Shown here: positions 17,127-25,910 of the stretch, in pieces
How positions within the stretch are numbered: position 1 is the first letter of the stretch
Layout: each line of letters begins with the position of its first letter
Origin: Rhodospirillum sp.
GTDB taxonomy: Bacteria > Pseudomonadota > Alphaproteobacteria > Dongiales > Dongiaceae
Length of the DNA stretch: 64,000 bases
Direction: 5' to 3'
Assembly: GCA_013822765.1 (NCBI GenBank)
Contig: PNKY01000001.1
Span: 992,001 to 1,056,000 of the forward strand
Notes under the pieces: generated by a model
What the model saw: only the letters and a program-made list of their open reading frames with translations
Told to the model about the DNA's origin: nothing
The model's database searches: none
Made by a program: the position numbers and the translations under genes

Positions 17127-17896
17127 CGGGAGAAGAACAGCTCCGTGACGATGTAGTTGGAGATGAGGATCAGGATCGAGGCGGACACGACGGCGTTGGT
17201 GGTGGCCTTGCCGACGCCCTGCGCGCCGCCGCGGCTGTGGAAGCCGTGATAGCAGCCCATCAGCGCGACGATGAAGCCGAACACCGCGGCCTTCACCAGG
17301 CCGGAGAACACGTCGAGGAATTGCAGGAAATCGACGGTGTTCTGCAGATAGTTGCCGGCGTTGAAGCCGAGCTTGTAGACGCTGACCAGGTAGCCGCCCA
17401 GCACGCCGATCACGTCGGCGGTGCCGACCAGGATCGGCAGCATCAGGATGCCGGCGATCAGGCGCGGCGCGATCAGGTATTTGAAGGGATTGGTGGAGAG
17501 CGTGACCAGGGCGTCGATCTGCTCGGTCACCCGCATGGTGCCGAGCTCCGCCGCCATCGCGGCGCCGATCCGCCCGGCGACCATCAAGCCCGCCATCACC
17601 GGCCCCAGCTCGCGGCAGATCGACAGCACGACCACGTTGGGAATCGCGGTCTCGGCATTGAAGCGCGCGAAGCCGGTATAGCTCTGCAGCGCCAGCACCA
17701 TACCGGTGAAGACCGCGGTCATGCCGACGACAGGCAGGGAATAGTACCCGATCTCGATCATCTGCCTAATGATGAGGCGCGGATAATAGGGCGGCCGGAT
17801 CGCCAGCAGGACGGCGCGCAGCGTGAACAGCGCGAGCCGGCCGATCGCGGAGAGTCCATTCAGGAAGGTGCGCCCCAAGGGCTGAAGCAGGGGCAT
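17123..17896 (-). CDS. mlaE: ABC transporter permease, MlaE type
   Basis: Integral membrane subunit, 257 residues, with about five to six transmembrane segments and an N-terminal amphipathic region. MlaE family signatures: GMVLALQSYTGFARF near residue 65, RELGPVMAGLMVAGRIGAAMAAELGTMRVTEQIDAL (about 95-130), the loop that contacts MlaF, and GGAQGVGKATTNAVVSA near the C-terminus. It starts eight bases after the alr stop and overlaps mlaF. It should export or import phospholipids across the periplasm for outer-membrane lipid asymmetry. Confidence 0.92.
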   Translation of the reverse strand: MPLLQPLGRTFLNGLSAIGRLALFTLRAVLLAIRPPYYPRLIIRQMIEIGYYSLPVVGMTAVFTGMVLALQSYTGFARFNAETAIPNVVVLSICRELGPVMAGLMVAGRIGAAMAAELGTMRVTEQIDALVTLSTNPFKYLIAPRLIAGILMLPILVGTADVIGVLGGYLVSVYKLGFNAGNYLQNTVDFLQFLDVFSGLVKAAVFGFIVALMGCYHGFHSRGGAQGVGKATTNAVVSASILILISNYIVTELFFSR

Positions 17897-17904
17897 CCGC
17901 GCGC

Positions 17905-19011
17905 CTACCCGGCCGGAAGGTAGCGGCGCTGGTAGCGCGCGCCGAGCGCGGTCAGCACTTCATAGCCGTTGGTACCGGCGAGCACGGCGAGGTCGTCAGC
18001 GCTCTGATGCGCGCCCAGAATCTCGACCCAGGCGCCCGGCTGCACCAGGTGCGCCGGCACATCACCGACATCGATCGTGATCAGATCCATCGAAACGCGA
18101 CCCACGAATGGCGCCCTTATTCCCCCAACAAAGGCGGCACCGACATGGCTCAAGGCACGGAAAACCCCATCCGCATAGCCCAGGCCAAGGGTCGCCAAGC
18201 TCGTTGCCCGCGTTGAGCGGTGGGCACCATAACCAACGGTCTGGTGGGCGTCAATCTGACGGAGTTGCAGGATTCTGGCTTTCAACCCAACCACTTGGCG
18301 CATCGGGTTCGGTGCCGCCGGGGTAGGATTCAAGCCATAGAGCGCGGCCCCCGTGCGGACCAGATCAAAGGCGTAGTCGCGCCCCAGAAAGATGCCGGAG
18401 GAGTTGGCGAAGGAGAGGATGGGACGGGCCGGCAGCAGCGGCAGCAGGCGGTCCACCGCCTGCTTGTAACGCTTCAGCTGCCCCGGGTTCTCCGGGTGCT
18501 CGACCTCCTCCGAGACCGAGAGGTGGGACATCAGGAGCTGGACGGGAATGAGCTTCAGCGCCTTTGGATCCGCGATCAGGTGGTCCAGGTCCGCGGGCGA
18601 CAGGCCCAGCCGGGACATGCCGGTGTCGATGTGAATGGCCGCCGGCGCCGGGGCATCGTCGTCGCACCAGCGGGACCACGTCTCAATCTGCGGCAGGGAA
18701 TTGAGGACGGGGATCAGGCGGTGCTCGATGAATTCCGGCTCGTCGCCGCCGATCGGGCCGGAGAGGACGTAAATGTCGGCGTCCGGAATGAGCGGCCGGA
18801 GCGCGATCGCCTCCGACAGGACGGCGACGAAGAACTCCTTGCAGCCGGCCTTGGCCAGAGCCGGCGCCGCCCGGTCGGCGCCTAGGCCATAGGAGTTGGC
18901 CTTGACCCCGGCGCCCACCCGCGCCGGCTTGCCATGGCGCTGCAGCAGCCGGTAGTTGGCGACCAGCGCGCCGAGATCGATGGTGAGTTCCGCAGTCGGT
19001 TGGACGGTCAT
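17905..19011 (-). CDS. alr: Alanine racemase
   Basis: PLP enzyme making D-alanine for peptidoglycan. 368 residues, usual length. The PLP lysine is in VGAGVKANSYGLGA near residue 33; HIDTGMSRLGL near 125 and the C-terminal domain with GYGAHRSTRATSLATLGLGYADG near 258, which carries the catalytic tyrosine, are present, then GRVSMDLITIDVGD. It is the first gene of the apparent alr-mlaE-mlaF-radA-cvpA-purF run. Confidence 0.95.
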   Translation of the reverse strand: MTVQPTAELTIDLGALVANYRLLQRHGKPARVGAGVKANSYGLGADRAAPALAKAGCKEFFVAVLSEAIALRPLIPDADIYVLSGPIGGDEPEFIEHRLIPVLNSLPQIETWSRWCDDDAPAPAAIHIDTGMSRLGLSPADLDHLIADPKALKLIPVQLLMSHLSVSEEVEHPENPGQLKRYKQAVDRLLPLLPARPILSFANSSGIFLGRDYAFDLVRTGAALYGLNPTPAAPNPMRQVVGLKARILQLRQIDAHQTVGYGAHRSTRATSLATLGLGYADGVFRALSHVGAAFVGGIRAPFVGRVSMDLITIDVGDVPAHLVQPGAWVEILGAHQSADDLAVLAGTNGYEVLTALGARYQRRYLPAG

Positions 19012-19095
19012 GCCAGAGCGCTATCGCACATGCGCCACGCCCCAACAATAGACTTCCGGGGAAGTCGGGTTCCTGTGGGAAACAGTCATCGCTCG

Positions 19096-19132
19096 CCTCC
19101 CCCACCCCAACCCTCCCACAAGCTGGGGGAGG
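19096..19132. repeat. Intergenic hairpin between dnaB and alr
   Basis: CCTCCCCCA at 19096-19104 pairs perfectly with TGGGGGAGG at 19124-19132, with a 19-base loop rich in CCC. It lies just after the dnaB stop, so it could end dnaB transcription, or be a copy of the C-rich intergenic repeat common in high-GC alphaproteobacteria. No T-run is present on the dnaB-reading strand. Confidence 0.45.
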
Positions 19133-19143
19133 GGGAAGAAAGG

Positions 19144-20652
19144 TCAGTGGTGATCCGGCAGGTTCTCGTCGCGGATCAGGTCGCTGAAGCGCGTGAGGGT
19201 GCCTTCGAATTGCAGCTCGATGGTGCCGACCGGGCCGTGGCGCTGCTTGGCGATGATCACGTCGGCGACGTTGTGGACCCGCTCGCCCCTGGCCTTCCAG
19301 TCTTCCGTGCGCTTGAAGAAGGCATCGTTGCTTTCTTCGGTGCGCTGCTTGGGTTCCGCGCGCTCGTGATAATACTGCTCGCGGTAGACGAACATGACGA
19401 CGTCGGCATCCTGCTCGATCGAGCCGGATTCACGAAGGTCCGCCAGCTGCGGCCGCTTGTCCTCGCGGTTCTCGACCGCGCGCGAGAGCTGGGACAGGGC
19501 CAGCACCGGCACTTCCAGTTCCTTCGCCACCGCCTTGAGGCCGCGCGTAATCTCCGAAATCTCCTGGACGCGGTTTTCCGAGCCCTTGGGATTGGCCGAC
19601 CGCATCAATTGCAGATAGTCGACGATGATCATGTCGAGGCCGAATTGCCGTTTCAGCCGGCGCGCCCGCGTCCGCAGCGCCGGAACGGTGATGGCCGGCG
19701 TGTCGTCGATGAAGAACTGGACATTGCTCATGCGCTGCGAGGCTTGGACGATGCTGGAGAACTCGTCCTGCTTGACGTCGCCGCGCCGGATCCGATCGGA
19801 CGAGACGCCTGATTCCTCCGCCATGATGCGGTGTGCCAGCTGCTCCGCGGACATTTCGAGCGAAAAGAAGGCGACACGGTGCTTGGTGCCGGTTTCCCTG
19901 TCCTTGTCGGCCTTTGCGGCATTGAAGCCGATATTGGTGGCGAGCGCGGTCTTGCCCATCGAGGGGCGGCCGGCAAGAATGACGAGGTCGGATTTCTGCA
20001 GCCCGCCGAGCCGGCGATCGAGGTCGCGCAAACCGGTGGTCACACCGGTGACATGGCCATCGCGCTTGTATGCCGCTTCGGCCATGTCGAGCGCGCTCTT
20101 CAGCACCGCGTCGAATTTCTTCGGGCCGCCGTCGACCTGGCCGCCTTCCGCCAGGTTGAACAGGCGCATCTCGGAGCGCTCGATCTGGTCGATGGCGCTG
20201 ATGTCGGGGTCGTAGGTGTAGGATTCGTTGACGATGTCTTCGCCGACGCCGATCAGCTGGCGGCGCAGGAACAGGTCGTGGATGGCGCGGCCGTAATCCT
20301 CGGCGTTGATGACGGTGACCACTGCCTGCGCCAGCTGCACCAGATATTGCGCGCCGCCGATCTCCGCCAGCGCACCGTCCTGGTCGAACAGGTTCTTGAG
20401 CGTGACCGGGTTGGCGATCTGGCCGCGCAGCACCAGCTTGCCGATCGCCTCGTAAATCCGGCCGTGCAGCGCGTCGGCGAAATGGTCGGAACGCAGGAAC
20501 TCGCTGACGCGGTTGTAGACTTCGTTGTTGGCGAGCAGCGCGCCGAGCAGAGCCTGCTCAGCTTCGTAGTTGTGCGGCGGCGTGCGCGGCGGAATGGCTC
20601 CCGCTCCCTCGCGCAACCTCGCGACATTTGACTGCTTGCCCCCCACTTCCAT
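19144..20652 (-). CDS. dnaB: Replicative DNA helicase DnaB
   Basis: Hexameric helicase that unwinds DNA at the fork. The 502-residue protein has the N-terminal DnaG-binding collar (PPHNYEAEQALLGALLANNEVYN near residue 25) and the RecA-like ATPase with Walker A GRPSMGKTALATNI near residue 228, FSLEMSAEQLAHR near 265, and Walker B/H3 region IIVDYLQLM near 338, with ALSQLSRAVENREDKRPQLADLRESG after it. No intein is present. A perfect DnaA box lies 47 bases upstream of its start. Confidence 0.97.
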   Translation of the reverse strand: MEVGGKQSNVARLREGAGAIPPRTPPHNYEAEQALLGALLANNEVYNRVSEFLRSDHFADALHGRIYEAIGKLVLRGQIANPVTLKNLFDQDGALAEIGGAQYLVQLAQAVVTVINAEDYGRAIHDLFLRRQLIGVGEDIVNESYTYDPDISAIDQIERSEMRLFNLAEGGQVDGGPKKFDAVLKSALDMAEAAYKRDGHVTGVTTGLRDLDRRLGGLQKSDLVILAGRPSMGKTALATNIGFNAAKADKDRETGTKHRVAFFSLEMSAEQLAHRIMAEESGVSSDRIRRGDVKQDEFSSIVQASQRMSNVQFFIDDTPAITVPALRTRARRLKRQFGLDMIIVDYLQLMRSANPKGSENRVQEISEITRGLKAVAKELEVPVLALSQLSRAVENREDKRPQLADLRESGSIEQDADVVMFVYREQYYHERAEPKQRTEESNDAFFKRTEDWKARGERVHNVADVIIAKQRHGPVGTIELQFEGTLTRFSDLIRDENLPDHH

Positions 20653-20698
20653 GGCGGCGACCTTAGTCCTTCGAGTCGGAAAATGGAATTGTTAGTCC

Positions 20699-20707
20699 TG
20701 TGGATAA
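20699..20707 (-). promoter_or_regulatory. Perfect DnaA box upstream of dnaB
   Basis: The minus strand reads TTATCCACA, the strong E. coli R1-type box, in the 117-base divergent gap between dnaB and the cation transporter gene. Placement suggests DnaA-dependent control of dnaB, which is inferred. Confidence 0.5.
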
Positions 20708-20769
20708 CGTGCACAAGACTAAACGGCACTGCAACCGAACTTGTGACCGATGTCGGACGAGGAAATCTT

Positions 20770-21384
20770 GTGACCGAGATCACGTCGTCGCAGTCTCTCC
20801 GCCGCGCCGTGCTGACGGTTGCGATTCTGAACCTTGGCTACTTCTTCATCGAGTTCACGTCAGCAATTTCAATCTCTTCGGTCTCGCTGTTCGCGGACAG
20901 CATCGACTTCCTGGAAGACACCTCCGTCAATCTGCTGATCCTGCTCGCGCTCGGCTGGTCATTGCAGGCGCGATTGCGGATAGGAATGGCGCTCGCCGTC
21001 ATCCTGCTGTTGCCCGGCCTCGCCGCGCTCTGGACGGTGTGGCAGAAAATTGCGTCGCCGCTGCCGCCGGAACCAATCACGCTGTCGATCGTCGGCGCCG
21101 GCGCGCTCATTATCAACGTGACCTGCGCGCTGATCCTCGCGCGCTTCCGGAAAGCGAGCGGCAGCCTCACTAAAGCCGCATTCCTGTCGGCGCGCAACGA
21201 CGCCTATGCCAATATCGCGATCATCGCGGCTGGCATTCTCACCGCCTACACGCTGTCGATCTGGCCTGACGTGGTCGTCGGTCTCGGCATCGCCGCGATG
21301 AATGCGACGGCGGCGAAAGAGGTTTGGGAAGCGGCGCGTGCCGAGCACCGCGAACATCAGGAGCCAGATCGGCCGCAGGCTTGA
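20770..21384 (+). CDS. Cation diffusion facilitator-like transporter
   Basis: A 204-residue membrane protein with about six hydrophobic segments. The CDF-type metal-binding helices are recognisable as SLFADSIDFLEDTSVNLLI near residue 40 (D-x3-D instead of the usual H-x3-D) and SARNDAYANIAIIAAGI near 140. The cytoplasmic C-terminal CDF domain is missing, as in the short CDF-like subgroup. Probably moves a divalent metal, which is not determined. I chose GTG at 20770, with GAGGA seven bases upstream; a longer version from 20683 is less likely. Confidence 0.75.
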   Translation: MTEITSSQSLRRAVLTVAILNLGYFFIEFTSAISISSVSLFADSIDFLEDTSVNLLILLALGWSLQARLRIGMALAVILLLPGLAALWTVWQKIASPLPPEPITLSIVGAGALIINVTCALILARFRKASGSLTKAAFLSARNDAYANIAIIAAGILTAYTLSIWPDVVVGLGIAAMNATAAKEVWEAARAEHREHQEPDRPQA

Positions 21385-21415
21385 AAGCAGCCCGCCAGCT
21401 GACACCGACCCGGTA

Positions 21416-21802
21416 TCAGAACGCGATTTTCCAGGTGCCGTCCGTCATCTGGCAGAAAGGCAGCTTGTAGGTCGTGCCTTCGCCGGCCGTGAAGGAATGC
21501 TCCACGTTGGCGCAGTCCATTCCGTCCTTCTTGAAGACATCCAGGCTTGTCGCGCGCCCGGCGCGTCCGCTCGACGCCGACTTCCAATCGGCCGTGGCAC
21601 CGGCCTTCTTGGCATCAAGGACCGACTTGAGGGCGCCCCTCATCAAATCGGCATCAGCCTCGCTCATGCCAGTTGACGCTGAGCTGAACGGATTGATCAG
21701 GCCCTCCGCGAGCGACGGGAGCGGCGCCATTACGATGATCGAAAGAGCGATCGCGGCCAGGCGAAGATGCCTGGCGATCTCAGTCTTGCGGGTCGTACCC
21801 AT
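21416..21802 (-). CDS. Exported protein with RT0821/Lpp0805-type surface-antigen domain
   Basis: A 128-residue secreted or envelope protein. It has a signal peptide (LRLAAIALSIIVMAPLPSLAEG, cleavage near residue 34). The C-terminal 60 residues carry the pattern W(K/N)-x-ASSGR-GRAT...G-x-CxxVEHSFT...G...(F)CQMxDGTWKI, which matches the C-terminal domain of rickettsial 17-kDa-like surface antigens. The two cysteines could form a disulfide. Function unknown. Confidence 0.65.
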   Translation of the reverse strand: MGTTRKTEIARHLRLAAIALSIIVMAPLPSLAEGLINPFSSASTGMSEADADLMRGALKSVLDAKKAGATADWKSASSGRAGRATSLDVFKKDGMDCANVEHSFTAGEGTTYKLPFCQMTDGTWKIAF

Positions 21803-21929
21803 GCATGCCTCCGAAGGTCACAGGATCCGAACACAATTGACGGCCCAAATCTTGGAGGCAGTGCTGCAAGGGAGCAAGGGGGACTAGGACCAACATCCAG
21901 TCTTGATGAAGATCAAGCCTCACAAAGCA

Positions 21930-21957
21930 AAACGGCCGCCCTTTCGGACGGCCGTTT
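21930..21957 (-). terminator. Terminator of the rpsF-rpsR-rplI operon
   Basis: AAACGGCCG at 21930-21938 pairs with CGGCCGTTT at 21949-21957, extendable by further bases, with a ten-base spacer. On the minus strand a T-rich tail (TTTTGCTTTG) follows. It lies 21 bases after the rplI stop, where an intrinsic terminator is expected. Confidence 0.8.
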
Positions 21958-21978
21958 GCTTGATCGTATGAGCCTGGC

Positions 21979-22569
21979 TTAGGCTTCGACTTCCGGCTGT
22001 TCGCCGGTGCCGGCTTCGGCCTGGGCTTGCGCCGCTTCCTCGAGCAGCTTGTCTAGGTCGGGGGCGTCGCCTTCGCTCGCCTTGGTGACCGCGGTGCCGA
22101 GCTTCTCCTGCTGCGCCGCTTCGTCTTCCGACTTGGCGACGTTGGCGGTGACCGTGACGATCACCTCCGGATGCAGGGCGACGCGGACCTTGTGCAGGCC
22201 GAGCGTCTTGATCGGCTTGTCCAGGATGACCTGGCGCCGGTCGATGGTGAAGCCAGCCGCGGTGACACCGTCCGCGATGTCGCGGTTGGCGACCGAGCCG
22301 AACAGCAGGCCGGTCTCACTCGCCTGGCGGATGACGACGATCTTGGTGCCGTCCACCTTCTTGGCGATCTTCTCGGCCTCCTGCTTGCGCTTGAGGTTGG
22401 TCGCCTCGATCTGGGCGCGCTGCTCCTCGAAGCGCTTCTTGTTGTCCTGGGTGGCGCGCAAGGCCTTCTTGCGCGGCAGGAGGAAGTTACGCGCGAAGCC
22501 CGGCTTCACGGAGACCACGTCCCCGATCTGGCCCAGCTTCTCGATGCGCTCCAACAGAATGACGTCCAT
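21979..22569 (-). CDS. rplI: 50S ribosomal protein L9
   Basis: Structural protein of the large subunit. 196 residues, longer than the E. coli protein (149) because of an acidic/alanine-rich tail (about residues 150-196), which is common in alphaproteobacteria. The N-terminal L9 signature is intact: [36 protein letters not shown]. It is the third gene of the rpsF-rpsR-rplI operon. Confidence 0.97.
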   Translation of the reverse strand: MDVILLERIEKLGQIGDVVSVKPGFARNFLLPRKKALRATQDNKKRFEEQRAQIEATNLKRKQEAEKIAKKVDGTKIVVIRQASETGLLFGSVANRDIADGVTAAGFTIDRRQVILDKPIKTLGLHKVRVALHPEVIVTVTANVAKSEDEAAQQEKLGTAVTKASEGDAPDLDKLLEEAAQAQAEAGTGEQPEVEA

Positions 22570-22581
22570 GGGGCGCTCTCC

Positions 22582-22857
22582 TTACTTCAGCACGTAGGGC
22601 AGCAGGCCGAGGAAGCGCGAGCGCTTGATCGCCTGGGCGAGCAGACGCTGCTTCTTGGCGCTGACGGCCGTGATGCGGCTGGGAACGATCTTGCCGCGCT
22701 CCGAAACGAAGCGCTGCAGGAGCTTGATGTCCTTGTAGTCGATCTTCGGGGCGTTGGCGCCGGAGAACGGGCAGGACTTGCGGCGGCGGAAGAACGGCCG
22801 CCGGCCACCACCACCACCGCCACGCGGGGCGGAACCTTCAGTCGGGGCGACGCTCAT
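22582..22857 (-). CDS. rpsR: 30S ribosomal protein S18
   Basis: 91-residue basic ribosomal protein. The glycine- and arginine-rich N-terminus (about residues 8-25) precedes the S18 core [63 protein letters not shown]18 pairs with S6 in the 30S platform; S6 is encoded just upstream, overlapping by four bases (22854-22857). Confidence 0.97.
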   Translation of the reverse strand: MSVAPTEGSAPRGGGGGGRRPFFRRRKSCPFSGANAPKIDYKDIKLLQRFVSERGKIVPSRITAVSAKKQRLLAQAIKRSRFLGLLPYVLK

Positions 22858-23366
22858 GCTGCGCCTCCTTCAGTCTCGGTTGGTTTGTTTTCGCGCACCG
22901 GGCGCAGGCGGTCGTCGCGCTCGCCGCGATCCGGACGGTCACCGCCACGATCGCCCCGATCACCGCGATCAAATCCGCCGCCGCCAAAGCTGCGCTCGCG
23001 GCGGCCGAAGCCACCCTCGCGTTCGCGGCCCTCACGGTCGCGGCCGCGCGACTGCAGCATGGCAGACGGGCCTTCCTCCAGCGCCTCGACTCGAACCGTC
23101 AGGTGGCGCAGCACGTCCTCGTGGATGCGCATGTTGCGCTCCATCTCGATCACCGCCGCCGCGGGGGCGTCGATGTTGAGCAGGACATAGTGGCCCTTGC
23201 GGTTCTTCTTGATGCGGAAGCTGAGGCTCTTCAGGCCCCAGAACTCCTTCTTGGTCACGTTGCCGCCCTGGGCGGCGACGATCCCGGCGAAGTGCTCGGT
23301 CAGGCCTTCGACTTGCGCGCTGGTCACGTCCTGGCGCGCAATAAAGATATTCTCGTAGTACGGCAT
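22854..23366 (-). CDS. rpsF: 30S ribosomal protein S6
   Basis: 170 residues: S6 fold in residues 1-105 ([20 protein letters not shown]; the [25 protein letters not shown] strand) followed by a long, low-complexity Arg/Gly/Glu/Asp tail ([27 protein letters not shown]). Such tails vary widely between alphaproteobacteria. It is the first gene of the operon and overlaps rpsR by ATGA-type four bases. Confidence 0.97.
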   Translation of the reverse strand: MPYYENIFIARQDVTSAQVEGLTEHFAGIVAAQGGNVTKKEFWGLKSLSFRIKKNRKGHYVLLNIDAPAAAVIEMERNMRIHEDVLRHLTVRVEALEEGPSAMLQSRGRDREGREREGGFGRRERSFGGGGFDRGDRGDRGGDRPDRGERDDRLRPVRENKPTETEGGAA

Positions 23367-23543
23367 CCTATAAGGACTCCCTTTGGCTGTTCGCGGCCCG
23401 GCGCTGGGAGCTCCGACATGGCGCTCGCATCAGCGGATCGGACCTAGCCGGCACCTCGCGGCGCTCATGCGCCGGTTCTTTGGTGGCCCAAGGAACGGGA
23501 GCCGGCAGGGGTGCGCACGGCCGTAAGGCCAAGCGCGGCCGGG

Positions 23544-23571
23544 ACTATAGTGATCGGCGGCGGCATTGCAA
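23544..23571 (-). promoter_or_regulatory. Sigma-70-type promoter of the rpsF operon
   Basis: On the minus strand, -35 TTGCAA (23566-23571) and -10 TATAGT (23544-23549) are separated by 16 bases. Transcription would begin near 23537, giving a leader of about 170 bases before rpsF. Confidence 0.65.
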
Positions 23572-23623
23572 GCGCGCGATTACGAAGGCGCGTTAACGAA
23601 GATTAATCAACGCCTTCAACCGC

Positions 23624-23651
23624 TTGACAGGGGCGGCGGCCGGGCTATCTA
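23624..23651 (+). promoter_or_regulatory. Sigma-70-type promoter of fabD
   Basis: A perfect -35 TTGACA (23624-23629) and -10 TATCTA (23646-23651) with a 16-base spacer, 52 bases before the fabD start. The start of transcription would be near 23658. Confidence 0.7.
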
Positions 23652-23702
23652 TGCGCCCTCTTTCCGCCGGATCAGCGGATTCTCGGCTTCCAGGGAAATT
23701 CC

Positions 23703-24653
23703 ATGACACGTGCCTTCATCTTTCCAGGCCAGGGCTCGCAGGCTGTCGGCATGGGCCTCGCGCTGTCGCAAGGCTTTGCCGCCGCCCGGCTGGTGTTCGA
23801 AGAGGTGGACGAGGCGCTGAAGCAGAAGCTCTCCAAGCTGATGTTCGAGGGTCCGGAAAGCGACCTCACGCTCACCGAGAATGCCCAACCGGCCCTGATG
23901 GCGGTCAGCATCGCCGCCTTGCGCGTGCTGGAGGCGGACGGCGGCTGGCGCCTAGCCGACAAGGCCAGCTTTGTCGCCGGCCATTCCCTCGGCGAATATT
24001 CGGCGCTGGCGGCCGCGGGGGCGCTTGGGCTGTCGGATGCGGCGCGGCTGCTGAAGCTGCGCGGGCAGGCGATGCAGAAGGCGGTGCCGGTGGGCGTCGG
24101 CGCCATGGCGGCGCTGCTGGGCCCGGAGCTGGAGCAGGTGCAGAAGATCGCCAAGCAGGCGGCGGACGATACCAAGAAGGTTTGCGGCGTCGCCAACGAC
24201 AATTCGCCGGGCCAAGTGGTGGTCTCCGGCGCCAGGGAGGCGGTGGAGCGCGCCATAGCGATCGCGACCGAGCAGGGCGTGAAGCGCAGCGTCATGCTGC
24301 CGGTGAGCGCGCCGTTCCACTGCGCGCTGATGCAGCCCGCCGCCGACGCGATGGAAGAAGCGCTCGCCCAAGCGACAATCCGGCAGCCGTTGGTGCCGGT
24401 GGTGGCCAACGTGACCGCACAGCCGGTCAGCGATGCTGCCACCATCGCCAAGCTGCTGGTGCAGCAAGTGACCGCGACCGTGCGCTGGCGGGAATCCGTG
24501 CTGGCCATGAAATCGCTGGGCGTCGCGAAGATGTACGAGCTGGGCGCCGGCAAGGTGCTGGCCGGCCTGGTAAAGCGCATCGACAAGGAGATCGAAGCCA
24601 GCTCGGTTAGTGCGCCGGCGGATGTCGAAGCGGCGCTGAAAGCGCTCAGCTGA
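23703..24653 (+). CDS. fabD: Malonyl-CoA:ACP transacylase
   Basis: Cytosolic enzyme loading malonate on acyl carrier protein for fatty acid synthesis. 316 residues. FPGQGSQAVGMG (residues 6-17) forms the oxyanion hole; the catalytic serine is in AGHSLGEYSALAAAGAL near residue 93; the histidine is in PVSAPFHCALM near 201. ASNDNSPGQVVVSG-like segment ANDNSPGQVVVSG is also typical. It leads fabD-fabG-acpP-fabF. Confidence 0.97.
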   Translation: MTRAFIFPGQGSQAVGMGLALSQGFAAARLVFEEVDEALKQKLSKLMFEGPESDLTLTENAQPALMAVSIAALRVLEADGGWRLADKASFVAGHSLGEYSALAAAGALGLSDAARLLKLRGQAMQKAVPVGVGAMAALLGPELEQVQKIAKQAADDTKKVCGVANDNSPGQVVVSGAREAVERAIAIATEQGVKRSVMLPVSAPFHCALMQPAADAMEEALAQATIRQPLVPVVANVTAQPVSDAATIAKLLVQQVTATVRWRESVLAMKSLGVAKMYELGAGKVLAGLVKRIDKEIEASSVSAPADVEAALKALS

Positions 24654-24666
24654 GAAGGAGCAATTC

Positions 24667-25404
24667 ATGTTCGATTTGAGCGGCAAGAGCGCGCTGGTCA
24701 CCGGCGCATCGGGCGGCATCGGCGGGGCGATCGCGCGGGCGCTGCATAGGCAGGGCGCGACCGTGGGCCTCAGCGGCACGCGGACCGAGCCGCTGGAGAA
24801 GCTGAAGGCGGAGCTGGGCGAGCGCGCGCATGTGGTGCCGGCCGATCTCGGCGATCCGGCGGCGATCGAAGGGTTGCTCAAGTCGGCCGACGCGGCGCTC
24901 GGCGGCATCGACATCCTGATCAACAACGCCGGCCTGACGCGCGACAACCTCGCCATGCGCATGAAGGACGAGGACTGGCAGATGGTGATCGACGTCAACC
25001 TGACCGCTGGTTTCCGGCTGGCGCGCGGGGCGATGCGCGGCATGATGAAAAAGCGCTGGGGCCGCATCATCGGCATCACCTCGGTAGTGGGCGTGACCGG
25101 CAATCCCGGCCAAGCCAACTATGCCGCCGCCAAGGCGGGCATGATCGGCATGTCCAAGTCGCTGGCTCAGGAGGTGGCGAGCCGCAACATCACGGTGAAT
25201 TGCGTGGCTCCCGGTTTCATCGAGACCCAGATGACCGGCGCGCTGAACGAGGACCAGAAGGCGCGGATCATGTCGGCTATCCCGGCCGGCCGGCTTGGCC
25301 AGTCGGACGAGATCGCCGCGGCCGTGGTCTATCTGGCGAGCCCGGAGGCGGCCTACGTGACCGGCCAGACGATCCACGTCAACGGCGGCATGGCCATGAT
25401 TTGA
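24667..25404 (+). CDS. fabG: 3-oxoacyl-ACP reductase
   Basis: NADPH-dependent reductase of fatty acid synthesis, 245 residues. Cofactor motif TGASGGIGGAIA (about residues 12-23), NNAG (INNAGLTRDNLAMRM) near 85, and the Ser-Tyr-Lys triad in ITSVVGVTGNPGQANYAAAKAG near 138-155. NCVAPGFIETQMT near 180 is the FabG signature. GAAGGAG lies five bases before the ATG. Confidence 0.96.
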   Translation: MFDLSGKSALVTGASGGIGGAIARALHRQGATVGLSGTRTEPLEKLKAELGERAHVVPADLGDPAAIEGLLKSADAALGGIDILINNAGLTRDNLAMRMKDEDWQMVIDVNLTAGFRLARGAMRGMMKKRWGRIIGITSVVGVTGNPGQANYAAAKAGMIGMSKSLAQEVASRNITVNCVAPGFIETQMTGALNEDQKARIMSAIPAGRLGQSDEIAAAVVYLASPEAAYVTGQTIHVNGGMAMI

Positions 25405-25424
25405 TTGCGCTTTTCCGAGAAGAC

Positions 25425-25446
25425 CCCGGCTCTGGCCAAAGCCGGG
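25425..25446 (+). terminator. Hairpin after fabG
   Basis: CCCGGCT (25425-25431) pairs with AGCCGGG (25440-25446) around an eight-base loop, 20 bases after the fabG stop. No clear T-run follows, so it may be a partial terminator or mRNA-stabilising hairpin that lets acpP be made at a different level. Confidence 0.45.
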
Positions 25447-25591
25447 CAAACTATGTTAAGTGACCCCGGACACCGCCGCGCGAGGTCACTCTCACAACGA
25501 GCCTAGGCGCGGTGGCTCTGTGCGGCCAAAATGGCCCAATCATCTTTCGACCGGCTCCGGCGGGGGGCGGTGATCAAAAAAGGGAACAGCG

Positions 25592-25828
25592 ATGAGCGAC
25601 ATTGCCGAACGGGTTAAGAAGATCGTGATCGAGCACCTCGGAGTCGAGGAAGCCAAGGTCACCGACACTGCGTCCTTCATCGACGATCTAGGCGCCGACA
25701 GCCTGGATACGGTCGAGCTCGTGATGGCGTTCGAAGAAGAGTTCGGTTGCGAGATTCCCGACGACGCCGCCGAAAAGATCCAGACCGTCAAGGATGCCAT
25801 CGAATACATCAAGTCGAAGGCGAGCTGA
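25592..25828 (+). CDS. acpP: Acyl carrier protein
   Basis: 78-residue acidic carrier protein of fatty acid synthesis. The phosphopantetheine serine is in [20 protein letters not shown] (Ser near residue 37). The other helix motifs ([18 protein letters not shown] and [11 protein letters not shown]) are standard. AAGGGAA lies seven bases before the ATG. Preceded by a 187-base gap that should hold its promoter, although no consensus could be assigned. Confidence 0.98.
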   Translation: MSDIAERVKKIVIEHLGVEEAKVTDTASFIDDLGADSLDTVELVMAFEEEFGCEIPDDAAEKIQTVKDAIEYIKSKAS

Positions 25829-25910
25829 GATCGCTCTCTCGGTTCGGATCCTGTGCGGATCGGCGCGGTCTGCGCGGTCCTTGCGCATCCCTGAAATGGC
25901 AGGATAGAGC

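Larger units (their letters stand above)
23367..23702. other. Gene-free divergent control region, rpsF/fabD
   Basis: 336 bases without a supported gene. It holds two oppositely directed sigma-70-type promoters (23544-23571 for rpsF and 23624-23651 for fabD) and a 170-base rpsF leader that contains GC-rich inverted segments. The leader might bind S6:S18 for feedback control, which is known in other bacteria, but I could not identify the motif with certainty. Confidence 0.6.

Noticed and set aside
23593..23606. CtrA-like box TTAA-N6-TTAA upstream of fabD
   Set aside because: The CtrA consensus has seven bases between the TTAA halves; here there are six.
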